Source of the DNA: Pseudomonadota bacterium
Lineage (GTDB): Bacteria; Pseudomonadota; Gammaproteobacteria; UBA5335
NCBI GenBank assembly: GCA_002862965.1
Contig: PKCW01000260.1
Span: 1 to 18,104 of the forward strand
Direction: 5' to 3'
Length of the DNA: 18,104 nucleotides
A program made the position numbers and the translations under genes. Below, one piece after another: positions 1 through 8,749 of this stretch; the stretch's first letter is position 1, and each line of letters opens with the position of its first letter. Under the pieces are notes generated by a model, which was given only the letters and a program-made list of their open reading frames with translations, did no database searches and was not told where the DNA came from.

Positions 1-13
1 GACTGGAGCTCAA

Positions 14-148
14 TCAGACCGTCAGGCGATGACGACCCTTGGCGCGGCGGGCTTTGATGACAAGCCGGCCGTTCTTCGTCGCCATGCGGGCCCGGAAGCC
101 ATGAGTTCGTTTGCGACGCAGTTCGCTGGGCTGGTAGGTTCGTTTCAT
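14..148 (-). CDS. rpmH: 50S ribosomal protein L34
   Basis: This 44-residue, very basic protein is a structural component of the large ribosomal subunit and binds 23S rRNA. It begins [18 protein letters not shown] and ends GRHRLTV, the almost invariant L34 sequence, and its length matches the family (44-46 residues). The ATG is the conserved start; I see no strong Shine-Dalgarno sequence before it. It is transcribed away from dnaA, the usual arrangement in gammaproteobacteria. The next gene in that direction is normally rnpA, which would lie just beyond the left edge; only 13 bases past the L34 stop are visible. Confidence 0.97.
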   Translation of the reverse strand: MKRTYQPSELRRKRTHGFRARMATKNGRLVIKARRAKGRHRLTV

Positions 149-208
149 GGAGTCGACCGTCTTTACGACAAAGGGTTGCGCGTCCGAGGCGGGACACGGG
201 GGCTGGAA

Positions 209-238
209 ATGCTACTTCCCGAGCCGCGTCCATGTCAA
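209..238 (-). promoter_or_regulatory. sigma-70-type promoter for rpmH
   Basis: On the minus strand a perfect -35 TTGACA (238-233) is followed after 18 bases by TAGCAT (214-209, 4 of 6 matches to TATAAT). Transcription would start near position 202, giving a leader of about 54 bases before the L34 start codon. The assignment rests on the hexamers and on the expected need for a strong promoter upstream of rpmH. Confidence 0.55.
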
Positions 239-285
239 CGGGCGATGCGGTGGCTAGGCCACCAAAAGGGGTATAGACTGATTTG

Positions 286-295
286 CCCGTACGGG
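286..295. promoter_or_regulatory. short palindrome upstream of dnaA
   Basis: CCCGTACGGG is a perfect 10-base palindrome 57 bases before the dnaA start, in the 203-base gap between the divergent rpmH and dnaA genes. It is well placed to be an operator, but no protein is implied and a 10-base palindrome can arise by chance in GC-rich DNA. I found no convincing DnaA box and no well-formed -35/-10 pair for dnaA in this gap; only TACAAT at 331-336 resembles a -10 element. Confidence 0.25.
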
Positions 296-351
296 AACGG
301 CGGGGATTCTTTGTTGTTAAACGCTTTGATTACAATAAATTGGATCCTCTT

Positions 352-1674
352 GTGTCGGTTTGGAAAATCTGTCTTGATGCCCTGCGATCCCAGCTCCCGG
401 AACAGGATTTCGGGGTGTGGGTGCTTCCCTTGCACGCGGTCGAGGACGGCCGGCAGCTACGCCTTCTTGCGCCGAATACCTTTGTCCAGGAGTGGGTGCA
501 CACCCATTACCTCGAGGTGATTCAAAGCACGATTCGTCGACTTGCACCGACCACCGTGCCGCCGAGCAGTATCGAAGTGGGTGCGGCCACACCTGCCGCA
601 GCCGTGGTCAGCGAGGCCGGTCGACCGGCCCCCGTGCGTCCCGAGCCGCTCACCGGGAATCGCATCAACCCCGGTTTTACCTTCGATAGTTTTATCGAAG
701 GCAAGTCCAATCAGCTGGCGTTCGCCGCCGCCCGGCAGGTGGCCGAGAATCCCGGGCACTCCTACAACCCCCTGTTCATCTATGGCTCGGTCGGTCTTGG
801 CAAGACCCATTTGATGCAGGCCGTGGGCAACGATCTCCTGCAGCGACGTCGCGGCGCCAAGGTCGTTTACCTTCATTCGGAGCGCTTCGTGAACGACATG
901 GTTCATGCGCTGAAGAACCATAAAATCAATGAATTCAAGAACTTTTACAGGTCCGTCGATACGCTGCTGATCGACGACATCCAGTTCTTCGAGGGCAAGG
1001 AGCAATCCCAGGAAGAATTTTTCCACACCTTCAATGCCCTCTTCGAAGGTCACCGGCAGATCATCCTGACATGCGACCGCTATCCCAAAGAGGTCCAGGG
1101 TCTCGAGGAACGGCTCCGATCCCGCTTTGGCTGGGGCCTGACGGTAGCGGTCGAACCGCCGGAGCTGGAAACGCGCACCGCGATTCTCATCAAGAAGGCC
1201 GAGCAGTCTGGGGTCGCGTTGCCGGACCCGGTGGCGTTCTTCATTGCGCAGCAGGTGCGATCCAACGTGCGTGAACTGGAAGGGGCGCTGCGTCGCGTCG
1301 TGGCCCATTGCCAGTTCAAGGGTTCGCCGATCGGCATCGATGAAGCGCGCGAAGCGCTGAAGGATTTGTTGCGCCTGCAGGAAAAGCTGGTGACCCTGGA
1401 CAACATCCAGCTCGTCGTGGCGGACTACTTCAAGATCCGCCGGAGCGATCTGATCTCCTCCAGCCGCACCCGGTCCATCGCGCGACCACGACAGATCGCC
1501 ATGGCGCTGGCCAAGGAACTGACCTCGCACAGCCTGCCGGAGATCGGCAAGCACTTCGGCGGCCGGGACCATACGACGGTGTTGCACGCCTGTCGCAAAC
1601 TCGTGGAACTCCGGACCAGCGATCCTCGAATCAACGAAGACTATCAGAACCTTACCCGAATCCTGTCGGCCTAG
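352..1674 (+). CDS. dnaA: chromosomal replication initiator protein DnaA
   Basis: DnaA is the AAA+ ATPase that binds DnaA boxes at oriC, melts the origin and loads the replicative helicase. The 440-residue product has an N-terminal helicase/DiaA-interaction domain (about 1-80), a short variable linker, and an AAA+ domain with Walker A GSVGLGKT (145-152) and Walker B LLIDDIQ (205-211). The arginine-rich segment [10 protein letters not shown] follows, and a C-terminal DNA-binding domain carries the signature [14 protein letters not shown] (403-416). I chose GTG at 352 because the protein then starts [11 protein letters not shown], aligning with the known N-terminus. The ATG at 283 would add 23 unconserved residues. 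A weak GGA lies 7 bases before the GTG. The first gene of the dnaA-dnaN-recF-gyrB cluster, it is slightly shorter than E. coli DnaA (467), the difference being in the linker. Confidence 0.98.
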   Translation: MSVWKICLDALRSQLPEQDFGVWVLPLHAVEDGRQLRLLAPNTFVQEWVHTHYLEVIQSTIRRLAPTTVPPSSIEVGAATPAAAVVSEAGRPAPVRPEPLTGNRINPGFTFDSFIEGKSNQLAFAAARQVAENPGHSYNPLFIYGSVGLGKTHLMQAVGNDLLQRRRGAKVVYLHSERFVNDMVHALKNHKINEFKNFYRSVDTLLIDDIQFFEGKEQSQEEFFHTFNALFEGHRQIILTCDRYPKEVQGLEERLRSRFGWGLTVAVEPPELETRTAILIKKAEQSGVALPDPVAFFIAQQVRSNVRELEGALRRVVAHCQFKGSPIGIDEAREALKDLLRLQEKLVTLDNIQLVVADYFKIRRSDLISSSRTRSIARPRQIAMALAKELTSHSLPEIGKHFGGRDHTTVLHACRKLVELRTSDPRINEDYQNLTRILSA

Positions 1675-1703
1675 CGTCGCCATTGCAGAAGCTGTGGGAA
1701 AAC

Positions 1704-1712
1704 CGTGGATAA
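1704..1712 (-). promoter_or_regulatory. DnaA box, 8 of 9 match
   Basis: The minus strand reads TTATCCACG, one mismatch from TTATCCACA. It faces the opposite way to the two perfect boxes and lies 30 bases after the dnaA stop. A 7/9 box, TTTCCCACA, lies two bases to its left in the same orientation. Confidence 0.65.
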
Positions 1713-1750
1713 GCCGGGCACAATTCCAACCGACCTGTAGCGACCCCCGG

Positions 1751-1759
1751 TTATCCACA
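1751..1759 (+). promoter_or_regulatory. DnaA box, perfect
   Basis: TTATCCACA matches the high-affinity DnaA-box consensus at all nine positions. A weaker CCATGCACA starts 11 bases later (1762-1770), about one helical turn away, so the two could be occupied side by side. Confidence 0.85.
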
Positions 1760-1849
1760 TTCCATGCACAGGATCCGCGCGCACCGACTCACAGCTTTCA
1801 AAAGGTCACAACTAATTGGATCATAAGGAAAAAGACGCGGCAGGCGGAC

Positions 1850-1858
1850 TTATCCACA
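1850..1858 (+). promoter_or_regulatory. DnaA box, perfect, next to the AT-rich region
   Basis: A second perfect TTATCCACA, in the same orientation as the one at 1751 and 99 bases from it. It is the box nearest the AT-rich segment, 22 bases away, so it is the natural anchor for a DnaA filament that opens the duplex. Confidence 0.85.
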
Positions 1859-1880
1859 GCGCTAACAGCTACCATCCAGA

Positions 1881-1906
1881 AAGACATAAGATTTATATTT
1901 GATTCA
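1881..1906. other. candidate DNA unwinding element
   Basis: A 26-base segment of which 21 bases are A or T, containing the run ATTTATATTT (1891-1900). It stands out in GC-rich surroundings and ends 20 bases before the dnaN start. I see no clean repeat of the E. coli 13-mer, so the assignment rests on composition and on closeness to the perfect DnaA box. Confidence 0.55.
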
Positions 1907-1926
1907 CCATCCGAGACCGCCAGACC

Positions 1927-3033
1927 ATGACAGTCGAATTTTCCCGCGAGGAACTTCTCAAACGCCTGCAAGCCACGATCGGTGTGGTCGAACGGCGTCA
2001 GACCATGCCCGTGCTGGCCAATGTGCTGATCGAAATCGAAGGCGACCGCTTCAGAATCGTCGGAACCGACCTTGAAATCGAGCTGGTGGCCGAAGGCAGT
2101 TGCCAGTCGGATGGGGCAACGAGCTGGACGGTATCGGGACGCAAGCTTTTGGACATCGTCCGAAGCCTTCCCGAGCAGGCCCGGATTCAGTGCACGAGCC
2201 TGGAAGATCGCCTGACCCTGCGCGCAGGCCGCAGCCGGTTTTCGCTGGCCACGCTACCGGTGAGCGACTTTCCGCGGACCGCGACCCCGGAAGGCAGTAC
2301 ACGCATCAGCCTTCAACAGGAGAGCCTGAAACTGCTGCTCGAACGAACCCAGTTCAGCATGGCGCATCAGGATGTCCGCTATTACCTCAACGGCTTGCTG
2401 CTCGATCTGCAACCCGGCCTCCTGCGCGCCGTCGGCACCGATGGACACCGCCTCTCGATGGCGGAAGTGAAGATAGAGGAAACGGCCATCGAGGCCCGAC
2501 AGATCATCCTGCCGCGCAAAGGTATTCTCGAACTGCAGAAACTGCTCGACAAAGGCCCGGTGACGATACAGGTATCGATGAACCAGGCGACCATCCTGCT
2601 GGACGGCGTTCGGTTCACCAGCAAACTCGTCGACGGGCGTTTCCCGGACTATGAAAAGGTGATGCCGAATCACTTGCCGAGATCGCTGGTCGTCGACCGT
2701 CAGGCATTGCGGGTCGGGCTATCGCGCGCCGCGATTCTGTCCAACGAAAAATTTCGTGGCGTTCGGCTCGGGCTGGAGCCGAGAGGTGTCGTCATTCGGG
2801 CGCACAATGCCGAACAAGAGGAAGCGGAGGAATTCCTGGCCGCCGACTACCATGGCGAGGCGATGGAAATTGGCTTCAATGTCGCGTATCTGCTGGAACC
2901 GCTGGGCGTTTTGCCCAACGAGCAGGTGCGGCTGGAATTCTCTGATGCGAACGGCAGTTGCCTCATGACCGGCGTCGAGGAAGGCCAACCGGTGGTTCCC
3001 AGCCGCCACGTCGTCATGCCCATGCGGCTCTGA
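1927..3033 (+). CDS. dnaN: DNA polymerase III beta subunit (sliding clamp)
   Basis: The 368-residue beta clamp dimerises into a ring around DNA and tethers DNA polymerase III and many repair enzymes to the template. The N-terminus (MTVEFSREELLKRLQ, then RRQTMPVLANVLIE), the central GTDGHRLSMAE and the C-terminal tail VVMPMRL are all typical of the family, and the length is essentially that of E. coli DnaN (366). The ATG aligns with the family N-terminus; only a weak purine stretch precedes it. It follows oriC and is 7 bases upstream of recF, so the two are almost certainly co-transcribed. Confidence 0.98.
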   Translation: MTVEFSREELLKRLQATIGVVERRQTMPVLANVLIEIEGDRFRIVGTDLEIELVAEGSCQSDGATSWTVSGRKLLDIVRSLPEQARIQCTSLEDRLTLRAGRSRFSLATLPVSDFPRTATPEGSTRISLQQESLKLLLERTQFSMAHQDVRYYLNGLLLDLQPGLLRAVGTDGHRLSMAEVKIEETAIEARQIILPRKGILELQKLLDKGPVTIQVSMNQATILLDGVRFTSKLVDGRFPDYEKVMPNHLPRSLVVDRQALRVGLSRAAILSNEKFRGVRLGLEPRGVVIRAHNAEQEEAEEFLAADYHGEAMEIGFNVAYLLEPLGVLPNEQVRLEFSDANGSCLMTGVEEGQPVVPSRHVVMPMRL

Positions 3034-3040
3034 GTCGTGA

Positions 3041-4111
3041 ATGCCGATCTGCTCGATTCAGGGGCGCGATTTTCGGCGGTTCAGCCGATTCGAGTTGGTT
3101 TGTGACCCCCACATCAATTGGCTGATCGGCCCGAACGGCAGTGGCAAGACGTCGATTCTTGAAGGAATCTATCTTCTCTCCCGCGGAAAATCATTTCGGA
3201 CCGTACGACGACAATCAATTTGGCGGCATGGCGCGCACGGGTTCACCCTGAAGGCCAGGATCACGGACCCCTTGCGGGGATACGCCCACTTGACGGCGGA
3301 CGCGACCACCGAGGCAATCAGCTTTAGAATTCAAAGTGAACCGGTCCGGAGCATGAGCCTTTTGGCCGGCCTGCTTCCGGTTCAACTCATGGACCCGCGC
3401 ATAACCCCCCTGGTTAGTGGTGGCCCTTCAGACCGGCGCCGGTTTCTCGACTGGGGATTGTTTCACGTGGAACCTTCTTTCCGCGTGCACTGGCGCGACT
3501 ACGCCCGAGCCCTCGAGCAACGGAATGCGGCGTTACGCATGAGCGCGCCGGACGACGTCCTGGCGGGATGGGAACGCGCACTCGTACGAGAAGGAGAAGC
3601 CATCACCTCCCTCCGCAACGCCCATCTCGCAGAGCTCGGTCCATACCTGACCGAGCGCGCCATGGCCCTCGATTGCCCGGCCCAGATGACCCTGCGTTAC
3701 CAACCGGGTTACCCCGCTGGACAGACTTTTCGCGATGCCTTGATTAAAAGCCGGGGACGCGACCGTCTGCGCAGCATTACCTCCGTCGGACCACATCGGG
3801 CCGACGTTGAGATCCGGATCGCGCATTACGCTGCTCAGCAGGTGCTTTCACGCGGCGAAGAGAAGCGCTATAGCTACGCCTTGCTATTGGCCCAGGTTGA
3901 TGTGTTCCATCGACATACGGGTGATTTCCCCATTATTTTGATGGATGATCCTGCAGCGGAACTCGACCGTCTGCATTGGCAACGCTTGTCGGGGATACTT
4001 TCCTCTTTACCCGCGCAGCAATTCATTGCCGCCTTGGAAAACGCGAGCCCGCCCGTCGACTCACCGGTGGTGTTTCACGTGGAACAATTTGCGGCGACAG
4101 GAATGGTATGA
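3041..4111 (+). CDS. recF: DNA replication and repair protein RecF
   Basis: RecF is an SMC-like ATPase that, with RecO and RecR, loads RecA on gapped single-stranded DNA and helps restart replication. The 356-residue product has Walker A GPNGSGKT (30-37), the ABC-type signature LSRGEEKR starting at residue 269, and Walker B ILMDDPAAELD with the acidic pair at 302-303. Length matches E. coli RecF (357). It starts 7 bases after dnaN and ends 27 bases before gyrB. The reading frame contains two ParB-binding sites, read as FHVE at residues 141-144 and 345-348; the second falls in the poorly conserved C-terminal tail. Confidence 0.97.
   Translation: MPICSIQGRDFRRFSRFELVCDPHINWLIGPNGSGKTSILEGIYLLSRGKSFRTVRRQSIWRHGAHGFTLKARITDPLRGYAHLTADATTEAISFRIQSEPVRSMSLLAGLLPVQLMDPRITPLVSGGPSDRRRFLDWGLFHVEPSFRVHWRDYARALEQRNAALRMSAPDDVLAGWERALVREGEAITSLRNAHLAELGPYLTERAMALDCPAQMTLRYQPGYPAGQTFRDALIKSRGRDRLRSITSVGPHRADVEIRIAHYAAQQVLSRGEEKRYSYALLLAQVDVFHRHTGDFPIILMDDPAAELDRLHWQRLSGILSSLPAQQFIAALENASPPVDSPVVFHVEQFAATGMV
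3459..3474 (+). promoter_or_regulatory. parS: parS site 1 (ParB binding), inside recF
   Basis: TGTTTCACGTGGAACC differs at two positions from the widely used parS sequence TGTTTCACGTGAAACA. Its core GTTTCACGTGGAAC is palindromic except for one pair. It lies about 1.6 kb right of the last perfect DnaA box, where ParB sites are expected for chromosome segregation. The genes parA and parB are not in this window. Confidence 0.8.
4071..4086 (+). promoter_or_regulatory. parS: parS site 2 (ParB binding), inside recF 3' end
   Basis: TGTTTCACGTGGAACA has a single mismatch to TGTTTCACGTGAAACA and shares its first 15 bases with site 1, 612 bases away. Two copies of a 15-base identical palindrome within one gene are very unlikely by chance and support a real ParB nucleation cluster near oriC. 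It is also just upstream of a possible gyrB promoter. Confidence 0.85.
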
Positions 4112-4112
4112 T
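4104..4112 (+). promoter_or_regulatory. possible extended -10 promoter for gyrB
   Basis: TGG followed directly by TATGAT (4107-4112, 5 of 6 matches) forms an extended -10 element overlapping the recF stop codon. Initiation near 4119 would leave a leader of about 20 bases before gyrB. No -35 element is evident 16-18 bases upstream, so it would rely on the TGn extension. gyrB could equally be read from upstream promoters. Confidence 0.35.
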
Positions 4113-4123
4113 CGTGATTTTGA

Positions 4124-6535
<2,412 letters not shown>

Positions 6536-6536
6536 C

Positions 6537-7325
6537 GTGACGGCGCGCGGATTGACTGCCCCGCCGATCTTCCTGTTTACCGACTTCGGCGGTGATGGTC
6601 CCTATGTGGGCCAATTGAAGGCCGCCATTCACGGCATCGCTCCCACGCTGGCGGTGGTGGATCTCTGCCACGACGTCGCGCCCTTTCAGGTCCGGCCGGC
6701 TGCCCATCTGCTGGCTGCGCTGCTGCCCTACCTGCCCGCCGGCGCATGCGTCGTCGCCGTGGTCGATCCCGGGGTCGGCACCGCGCGGCGCGGGGTGCTG
6801 CTCGAAGCGGATGGATTCCGTCTCGTCGGACCGGATAACGGCCTGCTCGCCATCGTGGCGCAGCGCGCCAAGCACGCCATCTGGCACTATCTTCCCGAGC
6901 CGGCAGCCTGGGGTTCTGCAACCTTCCACGGTCGGGACTGGTTCGGTCCGGTTGCCGCCCGCCTGCAGGACGGCCAGCACATCGACTTGCGTCCGGCCGA
7001 CGACCAGGATCAGCCGGAAGGAATGAGTTGGTCCACCGACTGGAACCGCATCATCTACATCGACGGCTACGGCAACGCAATGACGGGGTTACGCGCCGAC
7101 GGTTTCGGCGTGGAGGACGTGCTTCTCCTCCGGGACGCAGTGGAAATCCGCCACGCGCGGACCTTCGAGGAGGCCCTGCCCGGAGAGCCGTTCTGGTTTG
7201 CCAATTCCTGCGGCTTGGCCGAACTGGCCGTCAACCGGGGCCATGCAGCGCGCCAACTGGGCCTGGCGGTGGGGCAACGCTTCGACATCCGTCGGCACGC
7301 CCACGCCGGGCAAGGCACTACTTGA
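6537..7325 (+). CDS. S-adenosyl-L-methionine hydroxide adenosyltransferase (DUF62 family)
   Basis: Members of this family split S-adenosylmethionine with a water-derived hydroxide into adenosine and methionine; fluorinase and chlorinase are specialised relatives. The family signatures are present in order: LFTDFGG near the N-terminus, VVDPGVGTARRG, GPDNGLL, FHGRDWFGP and, in the C-terminal beta domain, IDGYGNAMTGL (usually closer to D-x-x-GN-x-x-TN). The catalytic Asp-Arg-His triad is intact at about D77, R84 and H131. I chose GTG at 6537, one base after the gyrB stop, which gives 262 residues and suggests translational coupling. ATG at 6486 would overlap gyrB by 50 bases, and TTG at 6552 is also possible. 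The 3' end overlaps the opposing gene by 8 bases. The physiological role of this family is unclear. Confidence 0.88.
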   Translation: MTARGLTAPPIFLFTDFGGDGPYVGQLKAAIHGIAPTLAVVDLCHDVAPFQVRPAAHLLAALLPYLPAGACVVAVVDPGVGTARRGVLLEADGFRLVGPDNGLLAIVAQRAKHAIWHYLPEPAAWGSATFHGRDWFGPVAARLQDGQHIDLRPADDQDQPEGMSWSTDWNRIIYIDGYGNAMTGLRADGFGVEDVLLLRDAVEIRHARTFEEALPGEPFWFANSCGLAELAVNRGHAARQLGLAVGQRFDIRRHAHAGQGTT

Positions 7326-7764
7326 GCCGTTGCTTCACGGCATCTTCGAGCGAGGTCAGCCCTGCCGCCTTGCCGAAATTCAGCGCCTCCGCGGCCGGCT
7401 GACCCTGAATCAGGTTGGCGCGCAGCGCGAGCAGTGCGCCCACACGGTTGCCGCTGGCGCAATGGATGATCACTGGACCCGGCTTGGCATGGGCGAGCGC
7501 CCGGTCCAGTCTGCGCGCCGTGTCTTCGGTGAGATCCGCGCCGCCGCCGACGGGGATGCTCACGAAGTCCATGCCCAGCGACTCGACCAGACCCGATTCG
7601 TCGATTCCCGCCATCTCCGAGCCGGGCCGCAGATTGATGACCGTCTTGTAGCCCGCGGCGGCCGCCGCGCGGAGCTGTTCGTCGGTCGGTTGCCCGCCCG
7701 TCAACAGACCGGGTGCGGCCTGGCGGGCGTTGGGCAGCGGAATCAGCGGGGCGGTTTCGCTCAC
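7318..7764 (-). CDS. DUF442 family rhodanese/phosphatase-like protein
   Basis: A 148-residue protein with a tyrosine-phosphatase-like fold. The landmarks are an LLTGGQPTDEQL segment near the N-terminus, YKTVINLRP, and the anion-binding loop HCASGNR with Cys102 and Arg107. The loop is Cys-X4-Arg, as in rhodaneses and in the DUF442 domain fused to beta-lactamase-like sulfur dioxygenases, rather than the Cys-X5-Arg of classical phosphatases. Sulfur transfer is therefore as likely as phosphate hydrolysis. GTG at 7764 is preceded by AGGAG (7773-7777) at 8 bases, the best ribosome site in the region. A longer form from 7881 would add a poor, uncharged hydrophobic leader. It is third in a leftward set after the antiporter and the Rossmann protein. 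Confidence 0.75.
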   Translation of the reverse strand: MSETAPLIPLPNARQAAPGLLTGGQPTDEQLRAAAAAGYKTVINLRPGSEMAGIDESGLVESLGMDFVSIPVGGGADLTEDTARRLDRALAHAKPGPVIIHCASGNRVGALLALRANLIQGQPAAEALNFGKAAGLTSLEDAVKQRLK

Positions 7765-7884
7765 GGGGTGAACTCCTGGTTGCAATGGGGCGCCTGCCCC
7801 GGCGTCGAACGACAAGCACATGAAGGTCGCACACGCTGCGGCCACGCAGTAGTCGGACACGTGCGAAAGCGACATGCCCAACCC

Positions 7885-8745
7885 CTACCAAGACAACCGG
7901 CGGATACGGTCTACCATGGGATCCAGCATAGCGCAGTTCGCGTCGACCTCGGTGCAAACCCTGGGCGCTCGCTCGGCGATCAGTGGCGCCATCAGCGCCC
8001 ACTCCCGGCCCATGCGCAGGCCGAAGGCCGTGATGGAACGTCGCTGCGGGCGCACGGGGCGTTCCACCTGTGACCGGCAAGCCGCCAGAACAGCCGGAAT
8101 CGGCGTCCATTCACCGGCGAGCCGCGCCGTGGCCGTCTCGATGTCGAGGCCGTCACGACACAGGGCCAAGGCCACCCGCGCGATCTGGTGCGCCGAAATC
8201 AGCCGCAGCGCGCTGCCGCTGCACTGGGGGACCGGCAGCAAACCCCGGCGAATCGTGCGACGCATGGGGGTGTCGAACCAGCGTTCCAGCACGACCGCCG
8301 TGGGCAGGCGAATCACCATGCGCTCGGGATGGCGACGCGGGCCCGGCATACCGGCTGGCGCCAGTTCGAGGACGCGATCGGGCGCCGCCGGCCAGCAGGC
8401 CTCAGGGACCCCACTGAGATCAGACGCCGGCACCGCCAACCGCTGCCCGGGACAGATCAGCAACCAGTCCGGGCGCATGACGCCCTGCGGTGGCTCGACC
8501 AGCGTGCCCGCGGCATCGAGCGGGCGGACGGCAACGCCGCGACGTGCGAGCCGTCTCGCCCAAGGCGAATCGTGTCGGCGCGTCCACGCCGTCAACGGCA
8601 TGCCGGCCTCGAGCAAAACCTGGATACAGGCCGTGGCCTCCGGGCCATGGATCCCGATGATCCCGACGCGAGGGGGCGACCGGCCTGGCCGTGGGGGGTG
8701 GCCGATGTCCTGCGGGGGAACATCGATCGGCGCGCTGCCCATCAT
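7885..8745 (-). CDS. NmrA-like/atypical SDR Rossmann-fold protein, function unknown
   Basis: The 286-residue product begins with a proline-rich stretch, then a Rossmann beta-alpha-beta unit: RVGIIGIHGPEATA (about 27-39), an arginine pair after the second strand (AWTRR), and LARRGVAVRPLD. This is the layout of NmrA-type NAD(P)-binding proteins. The usual TGATGxxG loop is degenerate (GIHGPEA), and I find no Tyr-x-x-x-Lys dyad, so it may sense or bind a nucleotide rather than catalyse a redox reaction. The ATG at 8745 is preceded by GGTGG (8754-8758) at 8 bases and sits 4 bases after the antiporter stop, so the genes are co-transcribed and perhaps coupled. GTG at 8778 would overlap the antiporter gene. 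No specific function can be assigned. Confidence 0.6.
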   Translation of the reverse strand: MMGSAPIDVPPQDIGHPPRPGRSPPRVGIIGIHGPEATACIQVLLEAGMPLTAWTRRHDSPWARRLARRGVAVRPLDAAGTLVEPPQGVMRPDWLLICPGQRLAVPASDLSGVPEACWPAAPDRVLELAPAGMPGPRRHPERMVIRLPTAVVLERWFDTPMRRTIRRGLLPVPQCSGSALRLISAHQIARVALALCRDGLDIETATARLAGEWTPIPAVLAACRSQVERPVRPQRRSITAFGLRMGREWALMAPLIAERAPRVCTEVDANCAMLDPMVDRIRRLSW

Positions 8746-8749
8746 GCCA

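Larger units (their letters stand above)
1675..1926. other. oriC: putative chromosomal origin oriC (dnaA-dnaN intergenic)
   Basis: This 252-base gap has the hallmarks of a bacterial origin. It contains two perfect DnaA boxes TTATCCACA on the plus strand (1751-1759, 1850-1858) and an 8/9 box on the minus strand (1704-1712). Weaker 7/9 boxes lie at 1693-1701 (minus, TTTCCCACA) and 1762-1770 (plus, CCATGCACA). An AT-rich stretch at 1881-1906 (about 80% A+T) sits just beyond the last perfect box. A second AT-rich stretch at 1811-1835 separates the boxes. The promoter for dnaN may also be here. Location between dnaA and dnaN is known in several gammaproteobacteria. I cannot exclude that part of the origin lies in the rpmH-dnaA gap, but I see no boxes there. 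Confidence 0.8.

Noticed and set aside
283..351. N-terminal extension of DnaA from ATG 283
   Set aside because: The 23 extra residues do not resemble DnaA N-termini, while GTG 352 aligns with the family start.
457..1758. A 433-codon minus-strand open frame opposite dnaA
   Set aside because: Shadow of dnaA, which has all its motifs; the frame also runs through DnaA boxes of the origin region.
1694..1930. A 78-codon plus-strand open frame across the dnaA-dnaN gap
   Set aside because: Unlikely protein sequence covering the DnaA boxes and AT-rich element; better explained as origin DNA.
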